Source of the DNA: Xanthobacteraceae bacterium
Lineage (GTDB): Bacteria; Pseudomonadota; Alphaproteobacteria; Rhizobiales; Xanthobacteraceae
NCBI GenBank assembly: GCA_030037105.1
Contig: JASHRY010000305.1
Span: 1 to 6,368 of the forward strand
DNA length: 6,368 bases
Direction of reading: 5' to 3'
In this document: positions 5,180 to 6,368 of the stretch, piece by piece
Numbering within the stretch: position 1 is the first letter of the stretch
How the letters are laid out: each line of letters begins with the position of its first letter
The notes under the pieces: model-generated
Databases searched by the model: none
What the model was told of the DNA's origin: nothing
Seen by the model: only the letters and a program-made list of their open reading frames with translations
Translations under genes and position numbers: made by a program

Positions 5180-6172
5180 ACATTGCAGACGCCGGCTTGC
5201 CGTCTTCTCGGCTGCGATTATCCGGTCGTTCTCGCCGGCATGGGCGGGGTCGCGCGCGCGGAGCTGGTGGCGGCCGTGAGCAACGCCGGCGGCTTCGGCT
5301 TTCTCGGCATGGTGCGCGAGGCGCCGGAGCTAATTCGCGCGGAGATATCGCGGGTGCGCGCCGCCACGCCGCGCGGCTTCGGCGTCAATCTCATTCCCGC
5401 CGCCACTCCCCCCGATCTTCTCGAGGCCGAACTGGACGCGGTTATTGCCGAGCACGTGGCCGCAGTGGCGCTGTTTTGGGATATGTCGGAGGCTCTCGTG
5501 CATCGCCTGCGCGCCGCCGGATGTCTGGTCCTCTGCCAGGTCGGCTCGGCCGACGAAGCCGCCGCAGCCGTCGCCGCGGGCGCCCACATCGTGATCGCCC
5601 AAGGGTTTGAGGCCGGCGGCCATGTCCGCGGCCGAACGCCGCTCAAGACGCTCATTGCCGAGGTGGTGGCGCGCGTCGACGTGCCGGTTCTTGCGGCCGG
5701 CGGCATCGTCGACGGCAGGGATCTCGCCGCCGCGCTGGCACTCGGCGCTCAAGGCGCGGTCATCGGCACCGGCTTTCTGGCGACCCGGGAATCCTTCGCC
5801 CACGATTATCATAAGGAACGCATCGTCGCGGCCAAACCGGGCGAGACCGTTCATACCCAGGCCTTTCACATCAACTGGCCGGCCGGCGCCGCAGTGCGCG
5901 TTCTCCCCAACGGCGTCACTCGCGGCGAGCGCGGCGATCCGTTCGCCGCCGGGCGGCGCATTATCGGCGGCCAAGGCCAACGGCCGATCTATCTCTTCAG
6001 CACCGACTCGCCGCTGCGCGACATGACCGGCGATTTCGAGGCCATGGCGCTTTACGCCGGCACGGGCGCCGGCCGCATCGAGTCCATTCCCACAGCCGCC
6101 GAGCGGCTCACCGCCATCGTCGAGGAGGCGGCGCGCATTCTCGATTCTCCATCATCACTGGAACACATCTGA
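5156..6172 (+). CDS. Nitronate monooxygenase / 2-nitropropane dioxygenase family FMN oxidoreductase
   Basis: Predicted cytoplasmic TIM-barrel flavoprotein of 338 residues. Family enzymes use FMN and oxygen to oxidise alkyl nitronates; related proteins include FabK-type enoyl reductases. Visible blocks are YPVVLAGMGGVA (22-33), SNAGGFGFLGM (42-52), GFGVNLI (74-80), QGFEAGGHVRG (149-159) with the histidine expected to act in catalysis (H156), VLAAGGIVDGRD (178-189), LGAQGAVIGTGFLATRES (196-213) and ALYAGTGAG (298-306). These cover the phosphate-binding loops and active-site strand of class I NMO proteins. Substrate is unknown; many members are annotated only by homology. The start is uncertain: the ATG at 5156 has no ribosome binding site, and the likely promoter would place the RNA start near the in-frame GTG at 5168, which could be a leaderless start. 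Similarity to the family begins at about residue 10, so either is possible. The stop codon touches the inverted-repeat element downstream. Confidence 0.85.
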   Translation: MHIFVQRQTLQTPACRLLGCDYPVVLAGMGGVARAELVAAVSNAGGFGFLGMVREAPELIRAEISRVRAATPRGFGVNLIPAATPPDLLEAELDAVIAEHVAAVALFWDMSEALVHRLRAAGCLVLCQVGSADEAAAAVAAGAHIVIAQGFEAGGHVRGRTPLKTLIAEVVARVDVPVLAAGGIVDGRDLAAALALGAQGAVIGTGFLATRESFAHDYHKERIVAAKPGETVHTQAFHINWPAGAAVRVLPNGVTRGERGDPFAAGRRIIGGQGQRPIYLFSTDSPLRDMTGDFEAMALYAGTGAGRIESIPTAAERLTAIVEEAARILDSPSSLEHI

Positions 6173-6325
6173 TACCAGCGGCATTAAACGCCGACTCGTG
6201 TTGGTGTCATTATCCGCGCCGGCGGATGATCCAGTATTCGCTGACACATCGGTGTTGACTGCATCGTCCGCCTTCGCCTTCGCGGACGATGACAGGCATG
6301 GATGACTGTTCAATGCCATTGGTAT
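6172..6325. repeat. MITE-like palindromic intergenic repeat with terminal inverted repeats
   Basis: The left end ATACCAGCGGCATTAAAC (6172-6189) and right end GTTCAATGCCATTGGTAT (6308-6325) are inverted copies matching at 15 of 18 positions. Inside are two hairpins: ATTATCCGC/GCGGATGAT with a 4-base loop (6209-6230) and CATCGTCCGC/GCGGACGATG with a 10-base loop (6262-6291). GTGTCA/TGACAC (6204-6209, 6242-6247) can enclose the first. GGATGATCCAGTATTC and the CGTCCGC...GCGGACG palindrome resemble intergenic repeats I know from Bradyrhizobium-like genomes. No open frame inside is credible. The element starts on the last base of the upstream stop codon. No target-site duplication is evident. After it, 6326-6368 holds only CCCTT-GGCGG-GAAGGG, a small inverted repeat cut near the window end. 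Confidence 0.6.
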
Positions 6326-6368
6326 GAGGCCAAAGACTCTCATCGTCTCTCCCTTGGCGGGAAGGGCG

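Noticed and set aside
5330..5980. Minus-strand frames opposite the nitronate monooxygenase gene (also 5218-5706).
   Set aside because: They are shadows of a full-length, motif-rich plus-strand gene in GC-rich sequence.
6262..6291. Perfect 10-bp hairpin as an intrinsic terminator of the nitronate monooxygenase gene.
   Set aside because: No T-run follows on either strand. It is better explained as part of the intergenic repeat, though it may still affect RNA stability.
6155..6343. Minus-strand 62-codon frame near the right end.
   Set aside because: It lies almost wholly inside the inverted-repeat element and encodes a repetitive Ala/Asp/Asn/Ser peptide with no start signal.

Overview
The window (about 60% GC by eye, strong alpha-proteobacterial flavour) looks like a chromosomal piece of a member of the Hyphomicrobiales (Rhizobiales), perhaps near Bradyrhizobium/Nitrobacteraceae. 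The evidence is the Tat-exported binding protein, the high-GC codon use, and two kinds of intergenic palindromic repeat that I recognise from those genomes (4686-4734 and 6172-6325). This placement is an inference; there is no marker gene in the window.

Layout. The left two thirds (1-4106) is a minus-strand operon read right to left: urtA-like periplasmic binding protein, urtB-like permease, urtC-like permease and urtD-like ATPase, the last cut by the left edge just after its H-loop histidine. The gene order and the permease and ATPase motifs fit the urea/short-chain-amide branch of the branched-chain amino acid (HAAT) ABC transporters. A urtE-like second ATPase would be expected just outside the window. 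Spacing is tight: urtC and urtD overlap by one base (TGATG) and urtB-urtC are 25 bases apart. The urtA-urtB gap of 100 bases holds a strong hairpin.

The most interesting part is the urtA leader (4132-4213, minus strand). It contains two consecutive hairpins, each with a six-base loop carrying A at position 1 and G at position 4. The second shares bases with the 5' arm of a following intrinsic terminator (8+7 bp stem, U-rich tail) that lies just before the urtA ribosome binding site. This is the architecture of an ANTAR-protein target (NasR/NasT/AmiR/EutV type): an RNA-binding regulator would stabilise the two hairpins, block the terminator and let the transporter be transcribed. No regulator gene is in the window.

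Right of the leader lies a terminator-like hairpin that folds best as plus-strand RNA (4280-4339), then about 350 bases with no gene I can support, then a Rhizobiales-type dyad repeat (4686-4734). A small DUF488/YeaO-family gene (minus, 4739-5098) is divergent from a nitronate monooxygenase/2-nitropropane dioxygenase family gene (plus, 5156-6172). A 10-bp perfect palindrome lies between overlapping promoter-like elements in their shared upstream region. Directly at the stop codon of the oxidoreductase begins a 154-bp element with 18-bp imperfect terminal inverted repeats and two internal hairpins, probably a MITE-like intergenic repeat.

Functionally, the operon would import urea or a small amide as a nitrogen source, with a leader suited to induction by nitrogen compound or nitrogen status. 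The two right-hand genes appear to be a separate unit.
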